11,207 nucleotides of DNA from assembly GCA_023392995.1 (NCBI GenBank), contig JAEWMZ010000355.1, positions 1-11,207 on the forward strand, written 5' to 3'. Position numbers and translations under genes: made by a program. Positions 1 through 6,586 of this stretch are shown here, piece after piece. The stretch's first letter is position 1. The number at the start of each line of letters is the position of its first letter. Source of the stretch: Bacillota bacterium. GTDB lineage: Bacteria > Bacillota > Clostridia > Lachnospirales > Lachnospiraceae. The notes beneath the pieces are model-generated. The model saw only the letters and a list, made by a program, of their open reading frames with translations. It did not search any database and was not told the DNA's origin.

Positions 1-2
1 TC

Positions 3-770
3 TCATATGAAATATTAATTAATCAGGAATATCAAAACCAACTGATCAGTAATGTGATTGCTATTATGGAGGAAAAAGGCTTTCAAGGAGTGAATTTATT
101 AATTAGTCTTTTAAATGAGAGTAATCAACAACTATATATAGATTTCATAGCCAATATTTCTAACCAAATCGAGAGCAAAGGATTCTCCTTATTCGTGACT
201 ATAAATCCACAGATACGGGATGATGAAAATAATATAACCTTTCAAAGAATAGACTATGAGGCAATACGGCGACTATGTTATAAATTAACGTTTTTACAGT
301 ATTATTGGGGGATAAATAAAGAACCTCCGGCTCCTGTCACTTCCATAACCTCATTACATAGTTTTATGGATTATATTGTAACTATAACCCAACCTTCTGA
401 TATCATAATAGGAATACCGGTGATTGCCTATGACTGGCGCCTCCCTTTCGTACCAAATAGATCAGTTGCCAATGCAATGACCATCAATTCAGCACTTTCT
501 TTGGCAAGTGATACCAGGGCAGAGATTAAATTTGATCCTTCTTCCTACACACCATATTTTAACTATATCAATTCTTATGTGGGAAATTATGAGGAGCATA
601 TTGTTTGGTCCCTTGATGCCAGAACTTTTCAAGCACTGAATGAACTCATTATTGAGTATGAGCTGAGTGGCTCGGGAATATGGAACATTATGTTTTATTA
701 CCAGCAAATGTGGACAGTGATAAACACTCAGCTGGAAATTATAAAATTGATACCGGATCAACTATCATAA
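3..770 (+). CDS. GH18 spore cortex/chitinase-like hydrolase, C-terminal part, likely inactive
   Basis: Open in frame from the left edge, so the gene starts outside the window; a GTG at 54 is internal to the domain. The product resembles the YaaH/SleL type of family-18 glycosidases, which trim spore cortex peptidoglycan. Seen here, numbering from codon 54: the beta-4 strand GVNLLIS (residues 12-18), a following VTINP strand, LQYYWG, the GIPVIAYDWRLPF strand-loop, YFNY, and the late WSLDAR...GIW barrel strands. The family signature at beta-4 is normally of the form NxDxE. Here it reads NLLIS, so the catalytic Glu is Ser and the preceding Asp is Leu, and the family YEW motif reads YYW. The fold is recognisable but hydrolysis looks unlikely; a glycan-binding role is possible. 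Any N-terminal LysM repeats would lie upstream of the window. Confidence 0.8.
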   Translation, partial: SYEILINQEYQNQLISNVIAIMEEKGFQGVNLLISLLNESNQQLYIDFIANISNQIESKGFSLFVTINPQIRDDENNITFQRIDYEAIRRLCYKLTFLQYYWGINKEPPAPVTSITSLHSFMDYIVTITQPSDIIIGIPVIAYDWRLPFVPNRSVANAMTINSALSLASDTRAEIKFDPSSYTPYFNYINSYVGNYEEHIVWSLDARTFQALNELIIEYELSGSGIWNIMFYYQQMWTVINTQLEIIKLIPDQLS

Positions 771-810
771 GCATATAAGCTGCAATAGTAATTAAAAGAA
801 AAATCACTTT

Positions 811-843
811 AGTCCTCCTTAAAGTTTATTTATAGGGAGGATT
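811..843 (+). repeat. Inverted repeat masking a Shine-Dalgarno site
   Basis: AGTCCTCC (811-818) can pair with GGAGGATT (836-843) over 8 bp, including one G-T wobble, with a 17-base loop. The right arm contains most of the GGGAGG ribosome site (835-840) of the mini-ORF at 850. The hairpin is not followed by a clear T-run, so terminator function is weak. It could act as translation-inhibiting structure or be the last trace of GH18 3' structure. Confidence 0.4.
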
Positions 844-849
844 AATTTT

Positions 850-879
850 ATGAGGCCTAAAAAAGAGCAGGGAAGATAA
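850..879 (+). other. Nine-codon mini-ORF with strong ribosome site
   Basis: ATG at 850 lies nine bases after GGGAGG (835-840) and opens a frame MRPKKEQGR ending in TAA. The ribosome site is better than those of several real genes here, so it may mark the start of a gene since lost, or a leader peptide for RNA ending at the terminator at 948-977. Nothing shows that the peptide has a function. Confidence 0.2.
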
Positions 880-947
880 TATTTAGTTTGAGATTGCGAT
901 AATTACTGCAACGTAGCCACCATGGAAGTATTTCATATTGTAAGTAT

Positions 948-977
948 GGAAGGACAGGTATGAGAATGTCCTTTTTT
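948..977 (+). terminator. Intrinsic terminator
   Basis: A perfect 7-bp stem AAGGACA (950-956)/TGTCCTT (967-973), extendable by two G-T pairs, encloses a 10-base loop and runs into a T-tract to 977. It would end transcription coming from GH18 or from the mini-ORF, and it separates them from the promoter at 1028. Confidence 0.75.
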
Positions 978-1027
978 GATATTGTATTTAGCCTGATGAA
1001 AATGAAGAGAGTATGTCTATGTTATAT

Positions 1028-1056
1028 TTGATTTATGGATATTATTGGTATATAAT
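1028..1056 (+). promoter_or_regulatory. Sigma-A type promoter for the CHAP gene
   Basis: TTGATT (1028-1033), a 17-base spacer and a perfect TATAAT (1051-1056). Transcription would start near 1063, giving a leader of about 200 bases before the CHAP start at 1260. The same hexamer pair and spacing recur upstream of the AviRa gene (4632-4660). Confidence 0.6.
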
Positions 1057-1259
1057 TGGAGAATCATAACTTTGATTTTTCAGGTATATGCCGAAATACA
1101 AAAATCAATCGAAGATTTAGAGAATGTCATTACCATCTATGATATCATAGATTTATAACTTGCAAGAGAACCTTGATCTTATGTTATGAATGCAATGAAA
1201 ATATAACAAGAGTAGATTTCATTGTGATGTGATGATTTTAATAATGGAGGAAAAACAAA

Positions 1260-1754
1260 ATGAACCAGGTTCTTTCAGATATTGCTCAACAAGAAGCTCA
1301 AAAAGGTTACCATGGTTTTGTAATGGGAACAGAACCCAATATTGATCCATTAATATCGTTATTTCCAAAATGGGATATTGATAAATGGGATAATCATTGG
1401 TGTGCCGCATTTGTATACTTTTGTTGTATCAAAGCAGGAGTTCATCTTCCTGTAAAATATCCAGATGAACGAGTTTCTAATAACTTTGCTGGTTGTAATG
1501 CATGGGAACAGTGGGCAAAGCTACCGGATATAAATATCTGGCATGATGCTAAGGAAACTGGATTTGCTCCCGAAACAGGTGATATTGTTTTATATGACAG
1601 AGTATTTGAAAATACCGAACACGATCATATTGGTATTGTAGTTAAGGTTAAAAATTCATCTTTAGTAGTAGCAGAAGGGAATTTTAATAATGTATCAGCT
1701 GTTATTGAGAGAAAAAGAGATGAGCATATTAGAGGCTATATACGAATTGAATAA
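1260..1754 (+). CDS. CHAP-fold cysteine hydrolase (NlpC/P60 superfamily), cytosolic form
   Basis: A 164-residue single-domain protein. The CHAP pattern is visible: nucleophile Cys48 in HWCAAFVYFC, a GDIVLYDR strand (107-114), His123 in HDHIGIVV, and a polar third residue, probably Glu139 in AEGNFNN. CHAP enzymes cut amide bonds in peptidoglycan or in gamma-glutamyl/glutathionyl peptides. There is no signal peptide, transmembrane helix or wall-binding domain, so as annotated it stays in the cytosol unless released by lysis, and a non-wall amide substrate is as likely as peptidoglycan. The ATG has GGAGG (1246-1250) at good spacing, so the start is firm. It has its own promoter, and no clear terminator follows before the SDR gene. 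Confidence 0.8.
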   Translation: MNQVLSDIAQQEAQKGYHGFVMGTEPNIDPLISLFPKWDIDKWDNHWCAAFVYFCCIKAGVHLPVKYPDERVSNNFAGCNAWEQWAKLPDINIWHDAKETGFAPETGDIVLYDRVFENTEHDHIGIVVKVKNSSLVVAEGNFNNVSAVIERKRDEHIRGYIRIE

Positions 1755-1887
1755 CAAAACGATGGAGTGCAGATAACATACTGTATGGATGGACTAAGAT
1801 TAGCAATTTGGTAACAATGGAATATTTGAAATCAAAATATTGTTGTTGCTGTTTTACGAAGCTAATGTTATTCTTTGCATATAAATT

Positions 1888-1905
1888 AGGGAGGAGATTT
1901 TCATA
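1888..1905 (+). promoter_or_regulatory. Shine-Dalgarno site followed by ATA in start position
   Basis: AGGGAGGAG (1888-1896) is an excellent ribosome site directly before the SDR frame, but no ATG, GTG or TTG sits at the right distance. The codons there are ATT (1897), TTC, ATA (1903), ATA (1906). ATA at 1903 lies where an ATG would be expected and the next codons read IQKILILGGSG, a normal SDR N-terminus. A single G-to-A change at 1905 would explain it. Confidence 0.6.
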
Positions 1906-2718
1906 ATACAAAAAATATTAATACTCGGTGGAAGTGGATTAATTGGAAGAGCAGTAACAAATGAACTAGTTCATTATAAGCAATTTGAAGTATATACGAC
2001 CTACAATCAAAATCCAATATTAGATCAGAAAAGAAGCTTTAAACTTAACATCGAGGATGAGGATAATATTAGTAGCATATTAAATGTTTTAAACCCTCAT
2101 ATTGTAGTATCGTGTTTGAGAGGGGATTTATATAAACAACTTATTGTTCACATAAAAGTAGCAGAATACCTGAAGAAAAATAACGGTAACTTATATTTTT
2201 TCTCAACTGCGAATGTCTTCGATAACGATTTAAGTAAACCTCACAACGAATATGATTCACCAAATTCTAATACTGAATATGGGCTGTATAAAATTGAATG
2301 TGAAAAGAAGATATCAGAAATATTGCATGATAATGTATCTATACTAAGAATCCCTCAAGTTTGGGGTAAACATTCCCCGAGGAGGGAGGACTTATTAAGT
2401 TCGATTCATAACAACGAAGCTATAGTTGTTTATCCAAATTTTTTTATGAATACTAACACTGATGTAATGATTGCGAAACAATTATGCTATATACTAAATA
2501 ATAAATCGGCAGGATTGTTTCATCTGACTTCTGATGATATTGCGAATCATAAAGAATTCTACAGTGAATTGATACAAAGGTTAGGCTTTGATAACGTAAA
2601 AATAAAGGATAGTATTGCAGAAAAGGAATGCTTTGCATTATTATCAAAGAGAATGGATGAATTCCCTAAATACTTAAGGTTTACAAATAAATCCGTAATT
2701 GATTATCTGACTAATTGA
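1903..2718 (+). CDS. RmlD-like NAD(P)-dependent sugar nucleotide reductase/epimerase (extended SDR)
   Basis: Read from codon 1903 the product has 271 residues, close to the usual RmlD length. Motifs in order: Rossmann glycine motif GGSGLIGR (residues 9-16), STANVF around Ser101-Thr102, catalytic Tyr126 and Lys130 in YGLYK, then RIPQVWG. RmlD-type enzymes reduce or epimerise nucleotide-activated sugars such as dTDP-4-keto-rhamnose; the real substrate is not readable here. The first conventional start downstream is TTG at 2116 (residue 72), which would remove the whole cofactor-binding strand and has no ribosome site, so it is not the natural start. The gene either uses the ATA at 1903, is silenced by a start-codon mutation, or carries a sequencing error. 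No sugar-pathway neighbours are present. The family is clear; its expression is uncertain. Confidence 0.75.
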   Translation: MIQKILILGGSGLIGRAVTNELVHYKQFEVYTTYNQNPILDQKRSFKLNIEDEDNISSILNVLNPHIVVSCLRGDLYKQLIVHIKVAEYLKKNNGNLYFFSTANVFDNDLSKPHNEYDSPNSNTEYGLYKIECEKKISEILHDNVSILRIPQVWGKHSPRREDLLSSIHNNEAIVVYPNFFMNTNTDVMIAKQLCYILNNKSAGLFHLTSDDIANHKEFYSELIQRLGFDNVKIKDSIAEKECFALLSKRMDEFPKYLRFTNKSVIDYLTN

Positions 2719-2723
2719 TAAAA

Positions 2724-2752
2724 TTGGTTACATGAAAATAAAGACATATATT
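2724..2752 (+). promoter_or_regulatory. Possible promoter for cysS
   Basis: TTGGTT (2724-2729), 17 bases, TATATT (2747-2752). The -35 match is poor and the -10 good. It lies 172 bases before the cysS start. The leader contains an orphan CTGGAGG (2805-2811) with no usable start codon after it. I saw no T-box hallmark (no AGGGTGGNACCGCG-like antiterminator sequence), so tRNA-sensing control of cysS is not supported. Confidence 0.25.
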
Positions 2753-2923
2753 TAATTGAATATAACATATTTATTTGAAACAAAAATCACAATAAAATCA
2801 ACAACTGGAGGTGCATTTTAGAGAGTCCTTGCCGAATCCAAGATGAATTATCTGATCCAGGTTCAAATAGAAGTTTAAGCGATGCATCGATAATAATATT
2901 GCAATAGATAGGAGAGCTATAGC

Positions 2924-4324
2924 ATGGAGCTTTATAACACATTAACACGAAAAGTTGAAGCGTTTGTTCCACATGTGCCTAACAGAGTAACAATGTATAC
3001 CTGCGGGCCAACGGTTTACCATTTTGCGCATATAGGGAATCTACGAAGCTATATTATGGAAGATGTATTAGAAAAAAGCTTGGTTTATCAAGGATACGAT
3101 GTAACAAGAGTAATGAATATAACGGATGTTGGTCATTTGACAAGCGATAGTGATACTGGTGAAGATAAAATGTTAAAAGGTGCAAAGCGTGAGCATATGT
3201 CAGTAATGCAGATCGCAAAGCTCTACGAAAATGCTTTCTTTGATGATTGCAAAAAACTGAATATTAAACGCCCGGATATTGTAGCACCAGCGACAGACTA
3301 TATTTCAGATTTTATAGAATTAATAGAGCGATTATTAGAGAAAGGCTATGCTTATCTATCTGGCGAGAATATATATTTTGATACATCAAAGCTAGAGAAT
3401 TATTATATATTGAATGAACATGATCAAGATAAACTTATGGTTGGTGTAAGAGAAAATGTAGCGGCAGATGAAAACAAACGAAATAAAAGTGATTTCGTAT
3501 TGTGGTTTACTAAGTCTAAATTTGATAATCAGGAGCTGATGTGGGAAAGCCCTTGGGGAACAGGATATCCAGGCTGGCATATAGAATGCTCCAGCATCGC
3601 AATTAAATTTTTAGGTGAATATTTGGATATACATTGCGGTGGGGTAGATAATATTTTCCCTCACCATACGAACGAGATTGCGCAATGTGAAGCATATTTA
3701 GGACATCCGTGGTGTAAATATTGGTTTCATGTACATCACTTAAATGATAAGTCTGGTAAAATGAGTAAATCAAACGAAGATTTTTTGACGGTATCTAAAT
3801 TAGAGGAAAAAGGGTATGAGCCAATGGTTTATAGAATGTTCTGCCTTCAATCACATTATAGGAAGCCATTAGAATTTAACTGGGAGATAATGGACAATAC
3901 CGCTGTTGCATATAGGAAATTAAGAAACCGTATTAGCATAATGCATCCAGAGGGTGAGAAAGAGGAAAGTGCATTCCAAAGGTATAGAACATATTTTACA
4001 AATGCAATAGCAAATGATTTGAATACCTCAATGGCAATTACCGTAATCTATGATTTGCTAAAAGACAGTACAGTGAATGATACTACAAAATATTTGTTAA
4101 TTTCGGAATTTGATACTATATTATCATTAGATCTCATTCAAAGGCAAGAAGCAATAGACGACGAATTAGCGAAGTACATTGAAATAAAGCTCCAAGAACG
4201 TTTTGATGCGCGACAACATAAAAATTACTTGAGAGCCGACGAAATTAGAAAGGAATTGTCCGATATGGGAATTATTATTAAGGATACAAGAGAAGGAACA
4301 GAATGGACATTCGTTGGTAAATAG
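2924..4324 (+). CDS. cysS: Cysteine--tRNA ligase, divergent Firmicute subtype
   Basis: Class I aminoacyl-tRNA synthetase charging tRNA-Cys with cysteine, 466 residues, normal length. ATP-binding motifs are intact: HIGN (36-39) and KMSKS (279-283). Zinc ligands that read out the cysteine thiol align as Cys27, Cys222 (HIECSS), His247 and Glu251 (FPHHTNE). The C-terminal anticodon-binding helical part is present, ending RADEIRKELSDMGI...WTF. Around the active site it reads HCGGVDNIF and FHVHHLND, where the housekeeping form usually reads HGGGIDLxF and MHNGFLNVDG. I believe this marks a second CysRS type found in some clostridia, often beside a standard copy. The start has AGGAGA (2910-2915) at 8-base spacing. 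It stands alone, with the SDR gene upstream, and is closed by the palindrome at 4377. Whether it is the only CysRS cannot be told from the window. Confidence 0.95.
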   Translation: MELYNTLTRKVEAFVPHVPNRVTMYTCGPTVYHFAHIGNLRSYIMEDVLEKSLVYQGYDVTRVMNITDVGHLTSDSDTGEDKMLKGAKREHMSVMQIAKLYENAFFDDCKKLNIKRPDIVAPATDYISDFIELIERLLEKGYAYLSGENIYFDTSKLENYYILNEHDQDKLMVGVRENVAADENKRNKSDFVLWFTKSKFDNQELMWESPWGTGYPGWHIECSSIAIKFLGEYLDIHCGGVDNIFPHHTNEIAQCEAYLGHPWCKYWFHVHHLNDKSGKMSKSNEDFLTVSKLEEKGYEPMVYRMFCLQSHYRKPLEFNWEIMDNTAVAYRKLRNRISIMHPEGEKEESAFQRYRTYFTNAIANDLNTSMAITVIYDLLKDSTVNDTTKYLLISEFDTILSLDLIQRQEAIDDELAKYIEIKLQERFDARQHKNYLRADEIRKELSDMGIIIKDTREGTEWTFVGK

Positions 4325-4376
4325 TTTTCATGAATTCTACATTAATTCTCATGACAGCAATAAAAAATAATATAAT

Positions 4377-4410
4377 TAGTAAAGGGAAAGCATATGCTTT
4401 CCCTTTACTA
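4377..4410 (+). terminator. 34-bp perfect palindrome after cysS, probable terminator
   Basis: TAGTAAAGGGAAAGCAT is followed directly by its exact reverse complement. As RNA it forms a strong hairpin with GGGAAAGC/GCTTTCCC at its core. There is no long T-run after it, but the descending arm itself ends in CCCTTTACTATAGTT, and symmetry would let it work on both strands. It lies 52 bases after the cysS stop, a usual terminator position. Confidence 0.6.
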
Positions 4411-4631
4411 TAGTTCAAAATAAGACAGGGTATTTTAGGGTGAATGTATTGGAGACATCAGAACGATGTATTTCATAGGAAAAAGAACCAAGTAGGATAA
4501 GATTGGATTAGGGATATCAAAATTAGGTCTTCTATGATAAAATATATTTATAGAAGACGTATGCAATACATTTAAAATTGTTGTGACATTTAACAACCCT
4601 TCTGCTCGTATAATCTTCTTATGCAACTTCC
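4411..4631. other. Non-coding or decayed spacer before the AviRa gene
   Basis: No supported gene on either strand; the longest reverse-strand frame lacks a ribosome site and recognisable sequence. The only structure noted is a 9-bp perfect inverted repeat GTCTTCTAT (4527-4535)/ATAGAAGAC (4550-4558) with a 14-base AT-rich spacer and no T-run. It could be a protein-binding site or the trace of an old terminator. Confidence 0.4.
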
Positions 4632-4660
4632 TTGATTGTTGGATGTGCTGCAACTATAAT
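4632..4660 (+). promoter_or_regulatory. Sigma-A type promoter for the AviRa-like gene
   Basis: TTGATT (4632-4637), a 17-base spacer and perfect TATAAT (4655-4660). The predicted transcript starts near 4667 and reaches the ribosome site GGAG at 4698-4701 after about 30 bases, with no room for an attenuator. Another perfect TATAAT at 4609-4614 lacks a -35 element at proper spacing. Confidence 0.6.
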
Positions 4661-4709
4661 ATTTTATAAGGTGTCAAGACGAAAGAATCTTTATTATGGA
4701 GAATAAAAA

Positions 4710-5426
4710 ATGGAATATAAATATACAAAAAATGAGAATTATGAAGACTTTGCTAGTGGGAGAGTATTATATCATGTAGGTGGTGAACCTACCTTCCCGG
4801 TAAGATTATCATTGGAGATTTATGAAAGATGTCTGCAATATTGCAGTAAAAAGACAGATATCTCCCTTTACGATTGTTGTTGTGGAGGAGGATATTTACT
4901 TACAATACTTGGATTACTGAAAAGTGATTCAATATCATCACTTTATGGAAGTGATATAAATTCAGAGAGTTTAAAATTAGCAGAAGATAATCTTGGCCTT
5001 TTGAAACTCCCTGGAATGAGCAAGCGAAGAGCTGAAGTAGAAGATCTTTACCAAAAATATAAGAAAGTATCCCACGCGGAAGCATTACAAAGTATTGATA
5101 GGATGGAGCAACGATTAATCAAAGATATTAAAACTTCAGTATTCAACCGGAATGTCTTCGAGGTAAGTGGCCTGTCATTCATTCCTGACATTATCATAAC
5201 AGATGTGCCATATGGTAATATGGTTGAATGGGATGAGGGGAATGGAGATATTAATCAAATGATGAATGCCTTAGCATCGGTATGTGGTACTGAAACGATC
5301 ATATGTGTCTGTATGGACAAAAAGCAAAAAATACAAACGGATATATTTCAAAGACTCGAAAGACAGCTAGTTGGTAAGAGAAAATTTGAAATATATAAGA
5401 AAAAGGTATTTGGAACTCTTTCTTGA
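4710..5426 (+). CDS. aviRa: AviRa-family 23S rRNA (guanine) methyltransferase
   Basis: A 238-residue Rossmann methyltransferase, close in length to AviRa of the avilamycin producer Streptomyces viridochromogenes. AviRa methylates a guanine of 23S rRNA near the peptidyl-transferase region and contributes to orthosomycin resistance. Family marks seen here: RVLYHVGGEPTFPVRLSLEI near residues 18-37, SAM-binding motif I DCCCGGGYLLTILGLL (55-70), acidic motif II around GSDINSESL (80-88), and target-site motif TDVPYG (164-169). The central helical insert (about 100-145) is also typical. The ATG has GGAG at 8-base spacing. It is a monocistronic cassette: own promoter (4632), own terminator (5483), with a broken esterase directly behind. 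No orthosomycin biosynthesis gene is in the window, so it would act as resistance or as ordinary rRNA modification. Family call firm; exact target base inferred. Confidence 0.85.
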   Translation: MEYKYTKNENYEDFASGRVLYHVGGEPTFPVRLSLEIYERCLQYCSKKTDISLYDCCCGGGYLLTILGLLKSDSISSLYGSDINSESLKLAEDNLGLLKLPGMSKRRAEVEDLYQKYKKVSHAEALQSIDRMEQRLIKDIKTSVFNRNVFEVSGLSFIPDIIITDVPYGNMVEWDEGNGDINQMMNALASVCGTETIICVCMDKKQKIQTDIFQRLERQLVGKRKFEIYKKKVFGTLS

Positions 5427-5482
5427 GCAAAAAACGGAGATTATCAAAATTATAAGTAGAGAGCAATATATCTATGTTCTGC

Positions 5483-5508
5483 AAGCCTTGTTTTTTAAGG
5501 CTTTTTTT
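5483..5508 (+). terminator. Intrinsic terminator of the AviRa-like gene
   Basis: AAGCCTT (5483-5489) pairs perfectly with AAGGCTT (5497-5503) across a 7-base loop and is followed by T at 5504-5508. It lies 57 bases after the stop codon. An ATG at 5474 opens a frame straight through this hairpin into the esterase remnant; because the frame's first dozen codons are terminator sequence, that ATG is not a natural gene start. Confidence 0.8.
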
Positions 5509-6223
5509 ATTTGAACCTCTGAAAAATGAATACTTTCCAGGATTCCCTCCATTTGAGGAATTCCATCCAAGTTCCTGCAAGAAGCCATTGCTTATTTCCA
5601 CAACATTAGCTGAATTTGGAAAATGTTCGATACCAGTCGAAGATAGACGGACAATGTCAGTGGAAGAAAAAGAAGATTATTTGAGAAAACAGTATGGTGA
5701 AAATGCAGACAAGTTAATGGAGCTTTTCCGTAAGACCTATCCAACCCATGACATCTTAGATCTTGCTTATATAGATCATATATTCCGTGCGCCAGCAGTA
5801 GCAACAGCTATGAAAAAAGCAAGCTATGGAAGCAACAATACTTATGTATTTTTAAGTGCTTACAATATGGCTGAGGATGAAGGAATCCCTATGTGGCATG
5901 GTGGAGAAGTATGCTATGCATTCAAGAGCACTGACCGTGTCTACGTTGCAAATGAAGCGGTAGATGGGCCTAAGAAAATCGAGATCTTCAGTTCCATTAT
6001 GATCAATATGTACAAGAATGGAACTCCTGGAAATGAGCACCTGCCTGAATGGAACCCATTTACAGAAGAGAACCCAGTAACGATGGTCATCGATAAGGTA
6101 TCTGAAGCAAAACGCGATTCTGACACAGAATTGCTGGCATTAATTATGGAATCTACAGAGCCATTCCGTCTTAGACCTATGTATGCCGATGACAATGAAA
6201 CGCTACAGTTAGGAGTAGATTAG
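5509..6223 (+). pseudogene. 5'-truncated type B carboxylesterase remnant
   Basis: About 237 codons corresponding to the C-terminal half of a para-nitrobenzyl-esterase-like carboxylesterase (alpha/beta hydrolase; normal length near 500 residues). Recognisable pieces: FEPLKNEYFPGFPPFEEFHP, then CKKPLLISTTLAEFG, a helical YGENADKLMELFRKTYP segment, TYVFLSAYN, and MWHGGEVCYAF containing the catalytic His, followed by the PEWNPFTEENPVTMVI end. The nucleophile elbow GESAGG and the whole N-terminal half are missing. Esterase-like sequence begins right after the T-run of the AviRa terminator, so the break coincides with the cassette edge. The frame is clean to its stop, suggesting a fairly recent truncation. 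Without nucleophile or proper start it should be inactive. Confidence 0.8.
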
Positions 6224-6289
6224 TATTGTAATAGATGGTGGGTCAGATAATCAATTAAATGTCGGGTAAAGTGAAACGGTAAAGGATGT

Positions 6290-6330
6290 TAAGCGGTAGA
6301 AGCATAGAAAAACTAAGCTTTTACCGCTTA
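6290..6330 (+). terminator. Long hairpin, probable terminator
   Basis: TAAGCGGTAGAAGC (6290-6303) pairs with GCTTTTACCGCTTA (6317-6330) over 14 bp with one G-T wobble and a 13-base loop. TTTATATTCT follows, a broken T-run. It lies 66 bases after the esterase remnant and probably was its terminator. Confidence 0.6.
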
Positions 6331-6586
6331 TTTATATTCTGTATCAAGTAAAATATATTAAAAAAAACGGAAGTGAAAGTGGTAAAATGCAGTAAAAATG
6401 AAGGAAAAGTGGTTAAATGGATTTGAAATATATAGATGTTTATAAAATTCATTTAGTAAAAAATGGAATGAAAACATGGTATTATTTCTTGAGTTATGTT
6501 ACAATATGTGGAGCGGGTTGAATGATAGCTTATAATACTTAGCTTATTATATTACAAAAATATAATATTGAAAGGGAATTTACAAA
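6331..6586. other. AT-rich region upstream of the Ntn-hydrolase gene
   Basis: Together with the 66 bases before the hairpin at 6290 this makes a gene-free stretch of 363 bases after the esterase remnant. TATAAT occurs at 6531-6536 and 6561-6566 and TACAAT at 6500-6505, but none has a convincing -35 hexamer at 16-18 bases, so I do not mark a promoter. A 15-codon ATG frame at 6398 lacks a ribosome site. No riboswitch or repeat was recognised. Confidence 0.4.

Larger units (their letters stand above)
771..1259. other. Gene-poor region between GH18 and CHAP genes
   Basis: No convincing gene. It holds an inverted repeat that would mask a Shine-Dalgarno site (811-843), a nine-codon mini-ORF (850-879), a clear intrinsic terminator (948-977) and a good promoter (1028-1056), each listed separately. 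The promoter implies an untranslated leader of about 200 bases before the CHAP gene. That leader contains a short open stretch ending at 1158 with a helix-like translation, but it has no start codon or ribosome site and I could not identify it. The first 180 bases after the GH18 stop match no riboswitch I recognise. Confidence 0.5.

Noticed and set aside
1006..1158. Open frame with a helix-like end in the CHAP leader
   Set aside because: No ATG or ribosome site, and it overlaps the promoter at 1028-1056; too short to identify, though it might be the tail of a lost gene.
1821..1841. AATATTT/AAATATT hairpin after the CHAP gene as a terminator
   Set aside because: The stem is entirely A-T and no T-run follows; too weak to call.
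2855..2875. tRNA-like GGTTCAAAT (T-loop) upstream of cysS
   Set aside because: No acceptor stem, anticodon arm or D-loop fits around it; an isolated match.
2805..2907. Shine-Dalgarno-like CTGGAGG followed by a 30-codon frame before cysS
   Set aside because: No start codon at usable spacing (only ATT/TTT/TTA follow) and no recognisable product; noted only as an orphan ribosome site.
2753..2923. T-box riboswitch for cysS
   Set aside because: The conserved T-box antiterminator sequence and a terminator hairpin are both absent from the leader.
4435..4653. 72-codon reverse-strand ORF
   Set aside because: No ribosome site, no recognised motif, and it runs through the promoter region of the AviRa-like gene; more likely chance in AT-rich spacer.
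6269..6391. Imperfect direct repeats of AGTGAAA-GGTAAA type
   Set aside because: Short, gapped purine-rich similarity expected in this composition.
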